A DNA stretch of 64,000 nt from Dolomedes plantarius (lineage: Eukaryota > Arthropoda > Arachnida > Araneae > Dolomedidae), in the NCBI GenBank assembly GCA_907164885.2, contig OU015491.1, positions 115,045,288-115,109,287 of the forward strand, in the 5' to 3' direction. Of this stretch, positions 11,948 through 23,376 are shown piece by piece. The notes under the pieces are model-generated. The model saw only the letters and a list, made by a program, of their open reading frames with translations. It made no database searches and was not told where the DNA came from. A program made the translations under genes and the position numbers. The first letter of the stretch is position 1. The number at the start of each line of letters is the position of its first letter.

Positions 11948-11965
11948 ATCCCGACGAGGGTACCA
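11948..11965 (-). promoter_or_regulatory. Primer binding site of the BEL/Pao element
   Basis: Three bases inside the 5' LTR, the plus strand reads ATCCCGACGAGGGTACCA, which looks like a tRNA 3' end with its CCA; the coding strand is thus complementary to that tRNA. The identity of the tRNA was not established. Confidence 0.6.
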
Positions 11966-11968
11966 CTA

Positions 11969-12206
11969 TGATGTAAATTCAATTCATTCACGGGTTGCAT
12001 CTACCCGATGCTAGGTGCCTTGGAAATAAAAGATAAAAAGTCCTTCAAACAAAATTATATATTTATTCAAAAGACAGCATCAAAGTCAGAGCTCACTCGC
12101 TTAGAGGAGACAAAACTCAACTGCCAGCCCGGCATTATATACAGCGGCGTGCAGCGCTAGTTCACTTCACTTCACGCAGCGCTTATTTTCGCTTCACTTC
12201 ACAACA
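11969..12206 (-). repeat. BEL/Pao 5' LTR
   Basis: 238 bp, direct repeat of 4,607-4,842, ending ACAACA followed by the TCGGT target duplication. It would hold the promoter for minus-strand transcription. Confidence 0.92.
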
Positions 12207-12239
12207 TCGGTACTCGACGCTTGCATATGGTGAAATGTT

Positions 12240-12600
12240 TCCAAATTTTTTGTTTAAATTTCACCCGCCATCGTCTTCTCAGACATACGGCGACTTACAG
12301 CTCAATACACCAAAGAGGTGGCTCTAGAAAGGAGGAAAATTCCAAAGTCATCACAAGAGAGAACGTCAAGTAAGTAGGGGTAACTGAAAAGATGCTCCCC
12401 AGTCGTATGTATAGTATTGCAGAGTGGGTAGAATGGAAAATTGGATAGTTTAATTCTATGTAGATGGGCCTGCAAATAATCATGTCCGGTGATGACTCTA
12501 AAACACTCCACTCTCTCGACTCTGGGAAGGAGAGAAAGTTGGGCACGTCTCGGGTTATCAAGCAGATAAGCCCAAGATTTTCCATCTCCTAACTCTTTAA
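12240..12600 (-). pseudogene. Non-LTR retrotransposon pol, C-terminal fragment
   Basis: Minus-strand frame of about 96 codons ending at a stop at 12,295. It reads ...RVECFRVITGHDYLQAHLHR, then FYPLCNT, then a degraded HxxxC region (EHLFSYPYLL) and DDFGIFLLSRATS. This is the zinc-knuckle tail found after RT/RNase H in jockey- and I-type elements; one expected Cys is replaced. Only the tail remains, with a short 3' UTR that was the target of the BEL insertion (TCGGT at 12,207). Confidence 0.65.
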
Positions 12601-12609
12601 GAGTAGAAA

Positions 12610-12970
12610 TTCTTTTGTGCCATGTTTCCTAAATGGGTTGAATTAAAAAATTTTGTTCAAAAGTATCACCCTAACAAAGCTTTAGCAAGGTGAATTATTG
12701 ACTTGTTTAATTATGTAACAATGTCTCATTTGAGAAGCATTTTGAAACGTAGGCAGAAGCAAATTTCTCTTAATAGGTCTGTATTGAAACTCCCTAAATC
12801 TCAGTTTCCAACAGGAATAGGTGGTGTTAAGAAACAGAAAAGAGAAATAATCCATGTGAAAGCACCTGATATTTTATTGGAGAGAAACTCCCCTTCCATC
12901 CTTCTCTTCCTCTACTTCGCCACAGTCCCATTAGGCTATCAACTCCTTTCAGTAGAGGTTGAATGAAGAA
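12610..12970 (+). pseudogene. Transposase-like C-terminal fragment, family uncertain
   Basis: The plus-strand frame WVELKNFVQKYHPNKALAR, a stop, then IIDLFNYVTMSHLRSILKRRQ and KQISLNR followed by a polar, basic tail resembles the C-terminal region of pogo/Tigger-type or related cut-and-paste transposases. Only about 110 codons are recognisable and one stop interrupts them. The family assignment is tentative. Confidence 0.3.
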
Positions 12971-13779
12971 AATTTTATTTTTATTTTATGTAATAAATGT
13001 TTTGAATTATGTCTGTATAGTTTAAAGATTTTGTGTAAAAAGCAACCCCATCTATTTATAAATTGCCCAGTAAAATGTGAAATTTCTGATTTTCCGGAAC
13101 GAATTAATTCAATTTACATTGCTTCTTATGAGAAAATTCATTCGGTACTCGTTGTGCTTTCTGGAATCAATTAACTGCGAGTACCGATAAACCACTCTAT
13201 ATGGGTCGGAATGTCATGCTAATATTTTTTTTTAAACATGCACTACAATTTATGTATATTTAATAACTTTGTGCTAAAAAAAAACTATCAGTGAAAATTC
13301 ACGAAATTCTTTAAAAAATGTACTATAATCAACAACAGTATATGCCTGAATAAGTACAAAAGGTTTAACTTAACTTGAAGTATTTCCCACACCGTTTCCC
13401 TTTTAATTCTTATAGAAGTTTTTATTTTTGGTCTGCTTAGCTTAATAATGTTGTATTTTGTTTTAATTCATCACTAGTTTAATAGTCTTTATTTTGTAGA
13501 ATATATAATATTATCAAGTTTATTGGCCAACCAGAGAACTAACGGTAACTTGATTCCTCTAATTCAGTCCCATTGTGACTTGAAATGTACATGTTCCTTC
13601 CAATTATAACGTTATTCATTCCGACGGAAATCTGAAGAAGCGAGATAATTTTAATATTATATTTTGCCAGTAATTAATACTCAGGAGCTTTTATACATAT
13701 ATATTTAAATCACATTCATAATTGCCATTGATGAATAACTTTTGTTCTGTTTTCTATATAGCTAATTATAGGTTATGTG

Positions 13780-13859
13780 GGCCCGAGGTAGCCTATTGCT
13801 GGCTCGTCGGGCTTGGGATGGAGATGTACAATACAAATTCCGAAGAACGCCATTCAATA
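13780..13859 (+). mobile_element. tRNA-derived SINE, copy B, 5' part
   Basis: CGAGGTAGCC...GGCTCGTCGG aligns with the head of the SINE copies at 18.7 kb and 53.8 kb (box-A-like TAGCTCGTCGG). The copy stops at CCATTCAATA, where a Tigger-type MITE is inserted, and resumes at 14,353. Confidence 0.65.
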
Positions 13860-14352
13860 CAGGTATTCCTCGACTTACGACCGCTCGAATTACGAACGAA
13901 ATTTTTAATTTTTTAACATATTTTTATTTTTTTCTCAAAAATATTGGTCCTCGAAACTACAGTACATACCTATATGTATTAAATAATTATTAAAAATTAG
14001 GATGCAATAATATGCAATATTGCAAAAATTTATGACGCAGTAATAAAAGTCTATGATGCAACTACCATCAAACTACCTTGGATATCTTTTTAAAAAGAAA
14101 AAAACTTTCAATGTATCTTCTGTCGCAAATTCTGAACCGATGGATTATATTAACATAATTAAGTAGTGATGGCGAAGAATAATTTATGTCATCTAAATAA
14201 AGTACAATTATTTTAAATTACGTGTGTATGAATGAAAGTAAAAAATAATACTATGTAGATACAAAAAAAGAATTGTTGAAAACTCGACTTACTACCAAAT
14301 CTACTGACGACCAATGTCCCGGTCCCTATCTCGGTAAGTCGAGGAATATCTG
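13860..14352. mobile_element. Tigger/pogo-type MITE inserted into a SINE
   Basis: 493 bp with TIRs CAGGTATTCCTCGACTTAC (left) and, reverse-complemented from 14,352, CAGATATTCCTCGACTTAC: one mismatch in 19. TA flanks both sides (13,858-13,859 and 14,353-14,354). CAG...CTCGACTTACGAC ends with TA duplication are typical of pogo/Tigger MITEs. No coding capacity. The flanking SINE halves join exactly at the TA, which proves the boundaries. Confidence 0.88.
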
Positions 14353-14560
14353 TACCTTCATGTCCATGCCGCACATTGGAGCATTAAATCTGTAGACTGA
14401 ATAGTCATTCTACCAGGTCAGGGACAAGGGAAGGAAGTACGAGTCCCCCAGATGTCGCCCTTAGGAGGGCTTCGCCAATATCGAGGTGTACCAAGGGGTG
14501 CTATTGATTCACCTATAGGGTGCCCCTATTAATAGCTGCTAACGATTCTCGCGGGTAAAG
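14353..14560 (+). mobile_element. tRNA-derived SINE, copy B, 3' part
   Basis: Resumes TACCTTCATGTCCATG..., aligning with TACCTTCGTGTCTAGG of copy A at 18,788. The homology runs through the CAGATGTCGCCCTTAGGAGG segment to about 14,490, then diverges. Confidence 0.7.
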
Positions 14561-15566
14561 TGCGAATGTCTTCCTTCTGAAGCGCCCCGCTTTGGCAAAC
14601 ACAAGAACGTTATCTTTTTTTTCCAGTTAAATCCCATACAGTTACATTAAAATTATATTATTAGAGAACAGTTAATGGTTATTTAGACTGAAGACTTTCT
14701 GAATTTGTCAAAATGAAGAAGCATGTGCATTTATTAGCATATAGTTGTGAGTATGCTTTAGTGTGTTTTAAATATAAGTACTGAGATTATGAAACACATG
14801 TACACACACACTGACGTATATAATATATTGCATTGGAACTCGTGTGTTCTGTACATTGTAGATTTGTTAATGGTTTTTGGGAACAAAATGTCTCGATTCT
14901 TTGCATGATATATCAATTTTATAATTAATCATTCACTCCAGAGAAAAAAATTATTATTCCTAGAAAACCCCACACAAATTAAGAGCGCAAAACTAATTGG
15001 CATAATAAAATAATGATGAATCCAGAAGATTTATTTGGCTAAAAATGCAGATACAAGGGAATATTTAGCAAAGCAAGCTGTCTGGTAGCGATGAAACCAG
15101 ATATTCAACGTTACCGTGAGTGAGTTACTCGTAGAATTTTAACTATAGGAGGCACTGTCAAAGTGTTTTGCAGTTGCTGTTTCAGCTCTTACAGACTACC
15201 TCATGACTGCATACTAGAATTTAACGAGTACAACATATGTAAAATTGTAGACAAATTTGGTGGTACGGATGGCAGAGAGAAGTTTAAAAAATCAATGATA
15301 GTTCTGAGAAATCAAGCCGCATGATCATTTTTCCGGTGAAATATGTTATTTCGAATGCCACGGGAACTTTGTCTATTATGACATTAGCCCATACACACCG
15401 TGAATTTGCTTGGCTTCTTTATTATGGGAGTATCATATAGGTGAGCAAACATAGCTCCCTAATATCGGCCCAGGCACTCTGAGAATATCCGTGGGACAAA
15501 GCACTGCGCCAACCAGCCGGAATCCCGGTGTAATATGACGCTTGCAATAGATGTAGAGAGAGAGAT
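14561..15566. other. Anonymous sequence
   Basis: No gene or repeat recognised. It includes somewhat less AT-rich sequence toward 15,450-15,560. Confidence 0.45.
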
Positions 15567-15570
15567 TTAA

Positions 15571-15814
15571 CCCTTTCAGGGGCGCCGTTTGCGCCGTGCA
15601 TACGCCTAAATTTAGTCATTTTTTCACTTCCATTCAATGTATTCCAGTTAAATAAGTAGAAAAATGGTTAGTACTGCCATCTGTTATCAGTTTAGAGATG
15701 TAAAAACTTTTCGCAACCTTTAATTGGAAAAATGTTCAAGGTTTTTTAAGTTAAAAAAAAATCGGGAAAAAATCTGTACATTGCAATCGGTGGAGGTTGT
15801 TGCCCCTGAAAGCG
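15571..15814. mobile_element. TTAA-flanked MITE (piggyBac type)
   Basis: 244 bp flanked by TTAA at 15,567-15,570 and 15,815-15,818. Ends are CCCTTTCAGGGGC (left) and, inverted, CGCTTTCAGGGGC (right), one mismatch in 13. TTAA targets and CCCTTT-type ends are typical of piggyBac MITEs; Kolobok also uses TTAA. Non-coding. Confidence 0.82.
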
Positions 15815-15867
15815 TTAAAACGTTTTCCATCATATGACATTCATAAACCCCAAGAGTGACCAGACTA

Positions 15868-16102
15868 AGGCTATGTACACATGAGAGCGTTGCAACGCGC
15901 GGTGCATCGCGCGTTGATGAAATACAACTGATCAAATGCTTGCGTACACATACAAAGCTCTCTTCTACTAGAGGCCCGTCACAACGCGCGTCTTGAGAGT
16001 TCCACATAGATCGCGTGATTGCAGCGCGCCTCGAGTTCCTTTGTGTTGAATTAGACCGTACACATGAGAGCGTTGCAATGCTCTCATGTGTACATAGTCT
16101 AA
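15868..16102. mobile_element. MITE with CTATGTACACATGAGAG termini
   Basis: Inverted ends: CTATGTACACATGAGAGC at 15,871 and the reverse complement at about 16,080-16,097. The right end is itself a near-perfect palindrome built from the same GTACACATGAGAGCGTTGCAA motif. GCGC-rich interior, unlike the surrounding AT-rich DNA. No coding capacity; superfamily not assigned. Confidence 0.7.
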
Positions 16103-16695
16103 AAGGAGGGAGAAGACGGGGCTTGTAATATAACGGATCATTGAATCTAGCCCTATAAGATTTGATACCATGAGGATATCAGCTGGCACGGTACCGATAA
16201 AAAAGCTGAGCACTTGGAATCAAGTCGTGATGTTTTGTTTCTGGCCATTTTTATTCTTCATAGAAATAACTCTTATTCTTTATTTCTTAGTGTTGCTATT
16301 AGCGAAAGGCAACATATTTACTTTTGAGAGACAAATCCATATATATGCTTTTGAAGGAGTGACGACCTGCTATAACTTTGATCTAGGAGGAATTTTTGAC
16401 TCTTCCCTGGGTTACTTTCCTTTAAAAGTGCTAAATATTTTAATTTCAAGAGGAAGGAAACAGGGTTTTTTTTAAAAAGAAAGACATCTTATTGTAAATG
16501 TGGAGCACATAAACGGAGTGTTAAATGTAACCCGAAAACGGAGGAGTAGGGTGTGACTTCCTCAAACAAATTATACTTTAAAGTATGTACTTATGTGTCT
16601 TATGGGGATATTACATTTCAGACTCATCTTTGGACAACTCTTGACCAATTGCCTCACAACAGTTTTAGGTGATGGCCGCAGTGATAATTTTTATA
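16103..16695. other. Anonymous sequence
   Basis: An open frame at 16,170-16,475 is hydrophobic but has no recognisable family motif, start context or partner exon; it is not called as a gene. Confidence 0.4.
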
Positions 16696-17285
16696 CCGGG
16701 TGGGAAAAAATTCCGTAGAAACTTTAAAAATTCATAAAAACCGGAAAAATAACCAAAAGGAAAAAAGGTTTGCACGGTTAGCATCGCAAGGTAACGGAAT
16801 TTTTTTTAAGACAGGAAAAAAAAATAACTTAAAAAACAGCCTACAGGTGGTGCTAACGTACACAAGTCAAAGAAAAGATATTGAAATAACGAAAAGAATG
16901 CTTCTAAACCGTTATCACGTCAGTAGGTGTTCCACATGACCTCCACCACAGGGGATAAGGCATTGTCACAAATCGAGCAACGTCAGAATGCAGCAGGTCC
17001 GGATATATACATAACACCTCTCGGCGGATCGCTCAACAACGGTGAACTGGTTGTGGATTAGGAGTACACGTTCTTATAACCTTCTCTTTTGCATATTTCC
17101 ACAGAATTCGCTCATACCAGCGCCATCTATCGGCTGTTTTTTGAGTTATTTTTTCTATCTTAAAAATATTCCCGTGACCGAGCGATGCTAACCGTGCAAA
17201 CTTTTTTTTTACCTTGGATATTTTTCCGGTTTTTATGAGTTTTTAAAGTTTCTACGTACTTTTTCCCCCCCCCCCCCCCCCGCGG
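16696..17285. mobile_element. Inverted-repeat element with ~170-bp arms (TA flanks)
   Basis: Left arm starts CCGGGTGGGAAAAAATTCCG and runs through GTAGAAACTTTAAAAATTC and GCACGGTTAGCATCGC to about 16,865. The right arm is its inverse from 17,285 back to about 17,105, including AACCGTGCAAACTT. TA flanks both ends (16,694-16,695; 17,286-17,287). The right arm has an 18-C run. The ~240-bp middle may be a remnant of the parental transposase gene, but I could not identify it. A related terminus lies at 23,324. Confidence 0.75.
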
Positions 17286-17287
17286 TA

Positions 17288-18708
17288 TTTACATAAATAT
17301 TATTTTATGATTAGTTATCAGTTTTTGATATGAGGAATGTGTGATTATGGGAATGGTAATGCAATTACAGATCCAGATTTTATTTATCATTACAGCAGTG
17401 GTTTTAAACTATGGGCATGAGATGAAAAAAAATTGTGTTTTTCTATCCATTAAAATGTACGCGAAAAAGACAAGGGGAATTTAAAACCTAAAATCATTAC
17501 TTTCCATTTTTTTCTTGTAAATTTATACGTTACGTATTTATCGCTCTAAGCAAGTATCTAACTAAAACACAGTAATTTCAGAAAATCATTAGTACGAGAA
17601 TTAATTACACCAGGGAAGATACGTGTTTTCTAATCCCTAGCCCCCTATTGAAGTATAGAATCCGTAATTTCGGATAACGAAACTAATTTTTAAGAAGAAT
17701 CTCAATCAGGTTCATGTCGGAAAAAGACTCTGGAGAGACAGACAAGATTTGAGAAGAATTCAAAAATTCTTATCGCGAAACAAGAACATTATGCAGAGTT
17801 TGCGAGAAACCCGTGTGCCAAAAAACTCTCTATCTAAGAAACAAAAATTGCAAAATAGAATTTCTTTTATTTTATTTTTCTTTATATTATTTTTAAAAGC
17901 CTTGCGATTTATTGTCCTGTAATAAAGATTGCAAAATTAAGAAAAAATAATAAATAATATATTCATTCATAGACTAGGGAGAGATATATCAAAGATAATG
18001 TTTAAATATTGTTCTAGCATTTAAAATTTGAATTTTTCTGACATTTTGTATATTCCGTATATATGAGGAACTCATATATTTAGAAAAATAAATATCAAAA
18101 TTTGAAGCTCATATTCCTCCATTTTCATTAAGTCTAAATGAAAAAAATAGTATTTGGATCATCAGCTGCTCTTTATTACAAAAAGAATACGCGCATCGAT
18201 CTGTATGTTCTGTGATGCATGTAATAAAACTACCTCTTGAAAAATATCTGTCCTAAAATTTTCAACCTTAGAGAACATGCAGCTACGAAGCTAAAATTTT
18301 GAAATATGGACAATACTTTCGTTTAAAAATGATTACTTTTATTAACTCTATTGCTAATAGATAAACTAAACGTTACTTAATTGTTTCTTATAGTGTGTAC
18401 AGAGTAAATGGTATGTATTCTTCTCAAAAATCTGAATTCTCAACAAACTAAAACATCAACTCATGTCCCAATTATCAAAACATATAATTAAAATTCAGTA
18501 TCCCAAATTAATGAGAACGATTACCAAGATGTAAAGTGATTCAAAAATTGTGCTTCAATGAAATTAGATAACAGCTCCGGTACGCACCCACGGCTGTGAA
18601 ACCGAATTCACAGGAGAATATCACCATTCCAACTTTAAGCAACCCAAGGCTTAATATACATTAACTTTTTAATTTGCACACGAATTTTTGATGATTACGT
18701 GTAAATCT
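17288..18708. other. Anonymous AT-rich sequence
   Basis: Nothing recognised. Confidence 0.45.
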
Positions 18709-19050
18709 GCCCTAGATATCCTAGGGGTAGCGCGTCGGCTTTCTGCACAAAGGGTGTTCGAATCGAATCCTGACTAGCGCCATTAAATACCTTCGTGTCT
18801 AGGAATGGTAAATCCGTAGATCGGAAAGTCATTTTCTGAAGTCAGTGGGGAGAGAACGTGCGATCCCCCTAAATGTCTTCCGAGGGGGTGCTTGGTCAAA
18901 ATTGTGGTAGCAAGTAACCAAGTCAGGCTCCAACTCTTGTGTTTCAGTTGTAAACCGGAGCCGCACTACTGACTCCCGAAAATCTATATGCACTTGGTCC
19001 GGAACTTCCGGCCAGGGGACATTAGGAAAAATAACAACGACAGCAACATG
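18709..19050 (+). mobile_element. tRNA-derived SINE, copy A
   Basis: The head GGGGTAGCGCGTCGGCTTTC carries a box-A-like stretch and GTTCGAATCGAATCC a box-B-like one (RNA polymerase III internal promoter). The body shares CCTTCGTGTCTAGG, AGTCATTTTCTGAAGTCAG and CCGGCCAGGGGACATTA with the copies at 13.8/14.4 and 53.8 kb, and it ends in an A-rich AATAACAAC tail. About 340 bp. Confidence 0.8.
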
Positions 19051-22000
19051 AAAATCTATTATTATTTTGATTACACACGGTTGTCCCAGAAAAGATGAGG
19101 TAAAGGCTGCATGAAAAATTTGTCCTTTAGAAAATCTATGCTGTGGGAACTTTCAAAGCCAAAATAAACCTCCTCGGTGGCAAAAGCAATGCTTTCCAGT
19201 AAGACGACTGATAGAGCTCCAGTTCTAAGTTAATAACAAAAACTTCTCTTTATTCAGGATATTATAAAATTTAGCACTCAAAAATAATTTGAGATAATGT
19301 ATACATTTACATGCGGAAGAAAACGTTAGATAAAGATCAGCAGCCATCGTATCCAACTAGTGCAGGTGTTATAATGTGGCCGGCGTCAGCGAGCTACACA
19401 TTTTCCAATAAATTGAATGATGCCAAATTCCATTATGCATCATTCATTTTTAACAACTCGATCTTCGTTCAGTACAGATATCTCAAAGCATTTGCAATAG
19501 TTAGTGTCTGAAAAGAGATTTCTAAGAAAAACCCGCGTTTGTGAAATTTTTTTTTAAAAGTTCAAGGTAACGAAGAGTAAATTTTTTAATTCAAGGACAG
19601 TATAGTCGAGAATAAATTTCACTTTGAAAACCTATAGCGTTCTAAATATGTTAAACTCCTGTGTAGTGAATGTGATCACCGAGGGGCCCACGAAAAATAA
19701 CACAGTGCCTGTAATACACTGAGAGTAATCACAAACGTAAACACTAAAAAAATTGTTTTTAAATAAAAATATTCAATGAACAAAAATGACAGTCTATATT
19801 TTCAAGCTATGTTTTCTTGGCAATTGGTATCCATCTAACAACCTATCAATGGCTTGCTGAATAAGTTTATATCATGTTAAGTTACAATGAAAGCTAAAAT
19901 TCAAAAAAAACTTATTAACAATGTTAATTACATGTAGATTCAATAGAAAGGGGATAAAATACAGCTGTGGATAAAAATGTAAAATGAAAAATTTCCACTC
20001 TATTATTGTTTGACACTTAATTCCTTGTTACTATTACGTGAGAGATGTTCGAAGTGAGTTACTCGAAAGTTTCAAAACACTTTTCAGTAAAAAAGGCAAG
20101 TATAAAGTGTCTCAAAAATATTTAATGTCATACGTCTTAGTTCTTTGCTCTGGTAAAGAGAATAAATAAAAGAAATTCTAAACTAGAATCGATTTTAATA
20201 TGTAAGGGTTTCGCGAGGAACATAATATAAAGAAAAACATTTCTGAGAGATAAGGATCCCATGTGTAGGACACTTTGAAAACCGTGAAGTGGACCTTCTA
20301 AAGAAGCTTTCGTGTAATAATAGACTGTCAAGATTCTATCAAACTCCAATGACATTTATCCATGCTGCAATGCGATCATACTGACAATAATTTTGCATGT
20401 TATGTAGTTAAAAAAACCGCTTTTTTTCCTTCATAAAGTTAAATGTTACTGTACATGGTTTCGACAACCAATTATACTAACGTGCCAATATATTTGTGTG
20501 GTTATCGACCCTAAAACCTCAAGTTTGAATGATTATACAACTTAAAAAGTTGTCGCAAACTAAGTAAATCGTAACATTTAAAAATATAATTTTAATCACT
20601 TTATTTTTGTACTCAGTTAGATGGTAGAAATGATAAAATTCCTTTCATTCATAAAACTATTACCGATAAGCTAGCCATTTACCAAACAATGAATGGGTTA
20701 CAGATGCATTGTTCACAATATTAAACAGGAAGAAGCCTAGGGCAAGATATGGGTTGAATTTTGGTAGCTAGCTTTGAAAACTGATTGTCCATTCCTGTTA
20801 TCATTGATAAAATCGAAGAGGGAGGCACATTTCAGCCATTTAAAAGACAAAAGACTTGGAATTTTTGGTCAAATTTAGAGCTTTAAGTAGGTAATGACTA
20901 GATTCAGTTAAGATACTGTTGCAGTATAGTAACAAAAAGTACACACCCTATGGAAATCTCTGAAAATCCATGACACTAGAAATAAAAGGTATGGGATCTT
21001 AATATCAATGCTAATCTATGAAAAGAAGCAGAAAAATTACGAAAATAAAGCATTCTATCAGGACAACGTCTGATGGGCGGATTGTTCTATGATTTGAAAA
21101 CTGTTATATACTAAAAAAGATATAGAAGGAAATACTTTTGTGATTTCTTCTTAAATATATTTACTGCTTGAAAACTCATGTTTACGGTTTAGAATTTTTA
21201 TAAACGAAAGTAAGAGATACTTTTGAATGCAATTCAGTGTATTTAAATATGCATTGGGTTAATATATTTTTTTTAGCATGAAAGTTTTACAATTCTTAAC
21301 AAAATGAGTTCAAACTGTTATGTGCAATTAGTTTTGAGGTAAAATCTTTGTCACATGTAATTACAAATACAAATGTCTGTGATTGAAAACACGAAATAAT
21401 GTTGTTTCAAGAATCATACTTCAGATTAAGTTAAATTATACATATGGTCAAACCTGATAGGGTATTTTTTCAGTTGCATGTTGCTGATGTTAATTAAAAT
21501 TGGCAGCAGAGAGAAATCTTCAAAGAAATTTAATTGAATTTTATTCAAATAATTCTTAAAGTGTATATACTTTATTAAATGTTATTATGATATTTATTTG
21601 TGGACTTTTTTTATATAAAATGTTTCTTCCTCAAGAATTCTCGCGAATACAAGTCTTCAATTCCTCTCTAATTATTCTTTGTAAACAACTCTCTTGTGCA
21701 GATTTTCTCAAGGGAAATGAGATTTAAAAAATTGCCTTATAAAAGCCCTATATATATCTGTCAAATGTTCATGTACGCATGGCTGAGCATATGTGCTCAT
21801 TACTTTCATAAGTGTGCGGAGAATATTCATAATTCGGTTTATTTCTTACATTTATGAACTTCGATTGTATCTAAAATTGTATTATGCTAAAATAAATGAC
21901 ATGAATTGATTCTAAATCTTAAAATACAATATACAACTTTATTTTGTTGAAATCTCCCAATTTTAATGTATAATGGTCTTTCAAATTTTAATCCAAAAGA

Positions 22001-22993
22001 AATAAAGAGTTATACAAGAAATTTAAAATAGGACACATAAAGCTAATTTTACCAGCATAATGATGAAAAATTTAACTGTCTGATGAGAAATCTGAATGTT
22101 GCATTAAAATTCTCTCTTATGCTTCTGAGTTAGAGTTAGTCTTCTAGTTAGATAGTTCATCTAATCTATCTAGAGAAAAATTTAAGTGCATTAGTATAGT
22201 AAATTTTATTCACAATAAATTATTCAAATACGTATTTTCTGGATTTAAATCATTTTTGTTTATATATGTTTAACTACATAAAAAAAATAAAAAGTATTTT
22301 GAGGATGATACAAACTTCGTTTAATCATTATAAATTATCTGTAGTTAATATTTAAATATATCCTAAAAGTATTTGAAAATATTTTACGTTTAAATTTTAA
22401 AACGAATTTTACTTTCAAAGTAGGAAATATACCTAGGTGTATGTCCAAACTACTGTTCTTTATACTATTTATAAATATAAATTTGATCACCATTTATGCG
22501 GATAGTTAGTTCCAACATATCTTTAAATCTCCATTTACCAACTATATGTGGTTAACTTGTAGATTTTTCTCGAATTTGAAAATATTAAGAGTAATAATTT
22601 CAAATAAAGTTTCTTACTAGAGCTTAAATATCAGTGTTTCTCAATTCACCGCAGTACATTTCGTAATCAAACACAGTAATAAGATGATAAGAATACACAA
22701 TGATAAGAATACACAATGACAAACACAATGATAAGAATGTTTTAATTAGAAAGTGCATTAATGTTAACACCCTTTTTACTGATAAAGCTGCATAAGCACG
22801 TGTTTCAAGCCAGGTCAATTAGAAGTCTCACCACACGGGTCAACCATCTTTTAGAAAATGCCTCTGTGAAATGTTTTTGTGTCAGTGAATTTATATCTCT
22901 AGTTTTAATCTTAAACATTCTATCGCGGAACTGAAAAATATCATTCGACAGATAGTCTCTGCCATCCATGCTACAATCCACTGTAATGGACTT
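19051..22993. other. Long anonymous AT-rich stretch
   Basis: About 3.9 kb without a recognisable gene, transposon or array. The short frames at 19,311, 20,137 and 22,624-23,008 have no family motifs. A TGATAAGAATACACAA string repeats near 22,683-22,735. Confidence 0.45.
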
Positions 22994-23037
22994 CAAGGTA
23001 ATAGGCAAGTGACGCTCCTCACTTGCCTATTACCTTG
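22994..23037. repeat. Perfect 18-bp hairpin
   Basis: CAAGGTAATAGGCAAGTG, an 8-base spacer (23,012-23,019), then its exact reverse complement to 23,037. It is the strongest perfect palindrome noticed in the window; its role is unknown. Confidence 0.9.
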
Positions 23038-23324
23038 TGCTGGTAGTAATGTTGAACATTTGTTACTTTAAAATAAATGCACAGTTTCATGTTATTGTGA
23101 TCTGTTTGATTTTCTGTTTGAGTCTGCGTGATTTGCATAAAAGTCTCAGTATGACGTGTAAGCGCCCTCTTTCAGTTACTTTTAGAAACATTTTTTTTTT
23201 TTTTTTTACATGGAAAAAAATCCAATGTCCCTCTGATCTTATTGGTGCAAAAAGAAAAATTTCCCGAGCATTGCTTCTTTTATTATGAATTTTTGAACTT
23301 TGCACGAATTTATGACGCACCCGG
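23038..23324. mobile_element. Terminus related to the 16.7-kb inverted-repeat element
   Basis: Reverse-complemented from 23,324 the sequence reads CCGGGTGCGTCATAAATTCG..., similar to CCGGGTGGGAAAAAATTCCG at 16,696 including the following AAAAATTCATAA, and TA follows at 23,325-23,326. The opposite end was not located; the palindrome at 22,994 may be near it. Confidence 0.4.
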
Positions 23325-23376
23325 TATATATATATACTAGCTGAAGTACCCGGCGTTGCCCGGAATTTTAAGAAGG

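Larger units (their letters stand above)
4607..12206 (-). mobile_element. BEL/Pao LTR retrotransposon, full-length but degraded
   Basis: Bounded by two direct LTRs (4,607-4,842 and 11,969-12,206) with TGTTGT...ACAACA-type ends and flanked on both sides by TCGGT (4,602-4,606 and 12,207-12,211), a 5-bp target duplication normal for BEL/Pao. On the minus strand the order is 5' LTR, PBS, gag, zinc knuckle, aspartic protease, RT, RNase H, integrase, polypurine tract, 3' LTR: protease-RT-RNase H-integrase, as in BEL and gypsy; the gag, protease-linker and integrase C-terminal sequences are BEL/Pao in type. Frames are broken by many stops and shifts, and a 1.7-kb DNA element (7,867-9,590) sits inside the RT. 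By eye the LTRs differ at roughly one site in ten, so insertion is not recent. Confidence 0.93.

Noticed and set aside
16170..16475. Hydrophobic 101-codon frame as membrane protein
   Set aside because: No family motif, no supporting start or splice context; AT-rich sequence gives such frames by chance.
19311..19511. 66-codon frame as a small gene or exon
   Set aside because: No recognisable domain and no splice partners found nearby.
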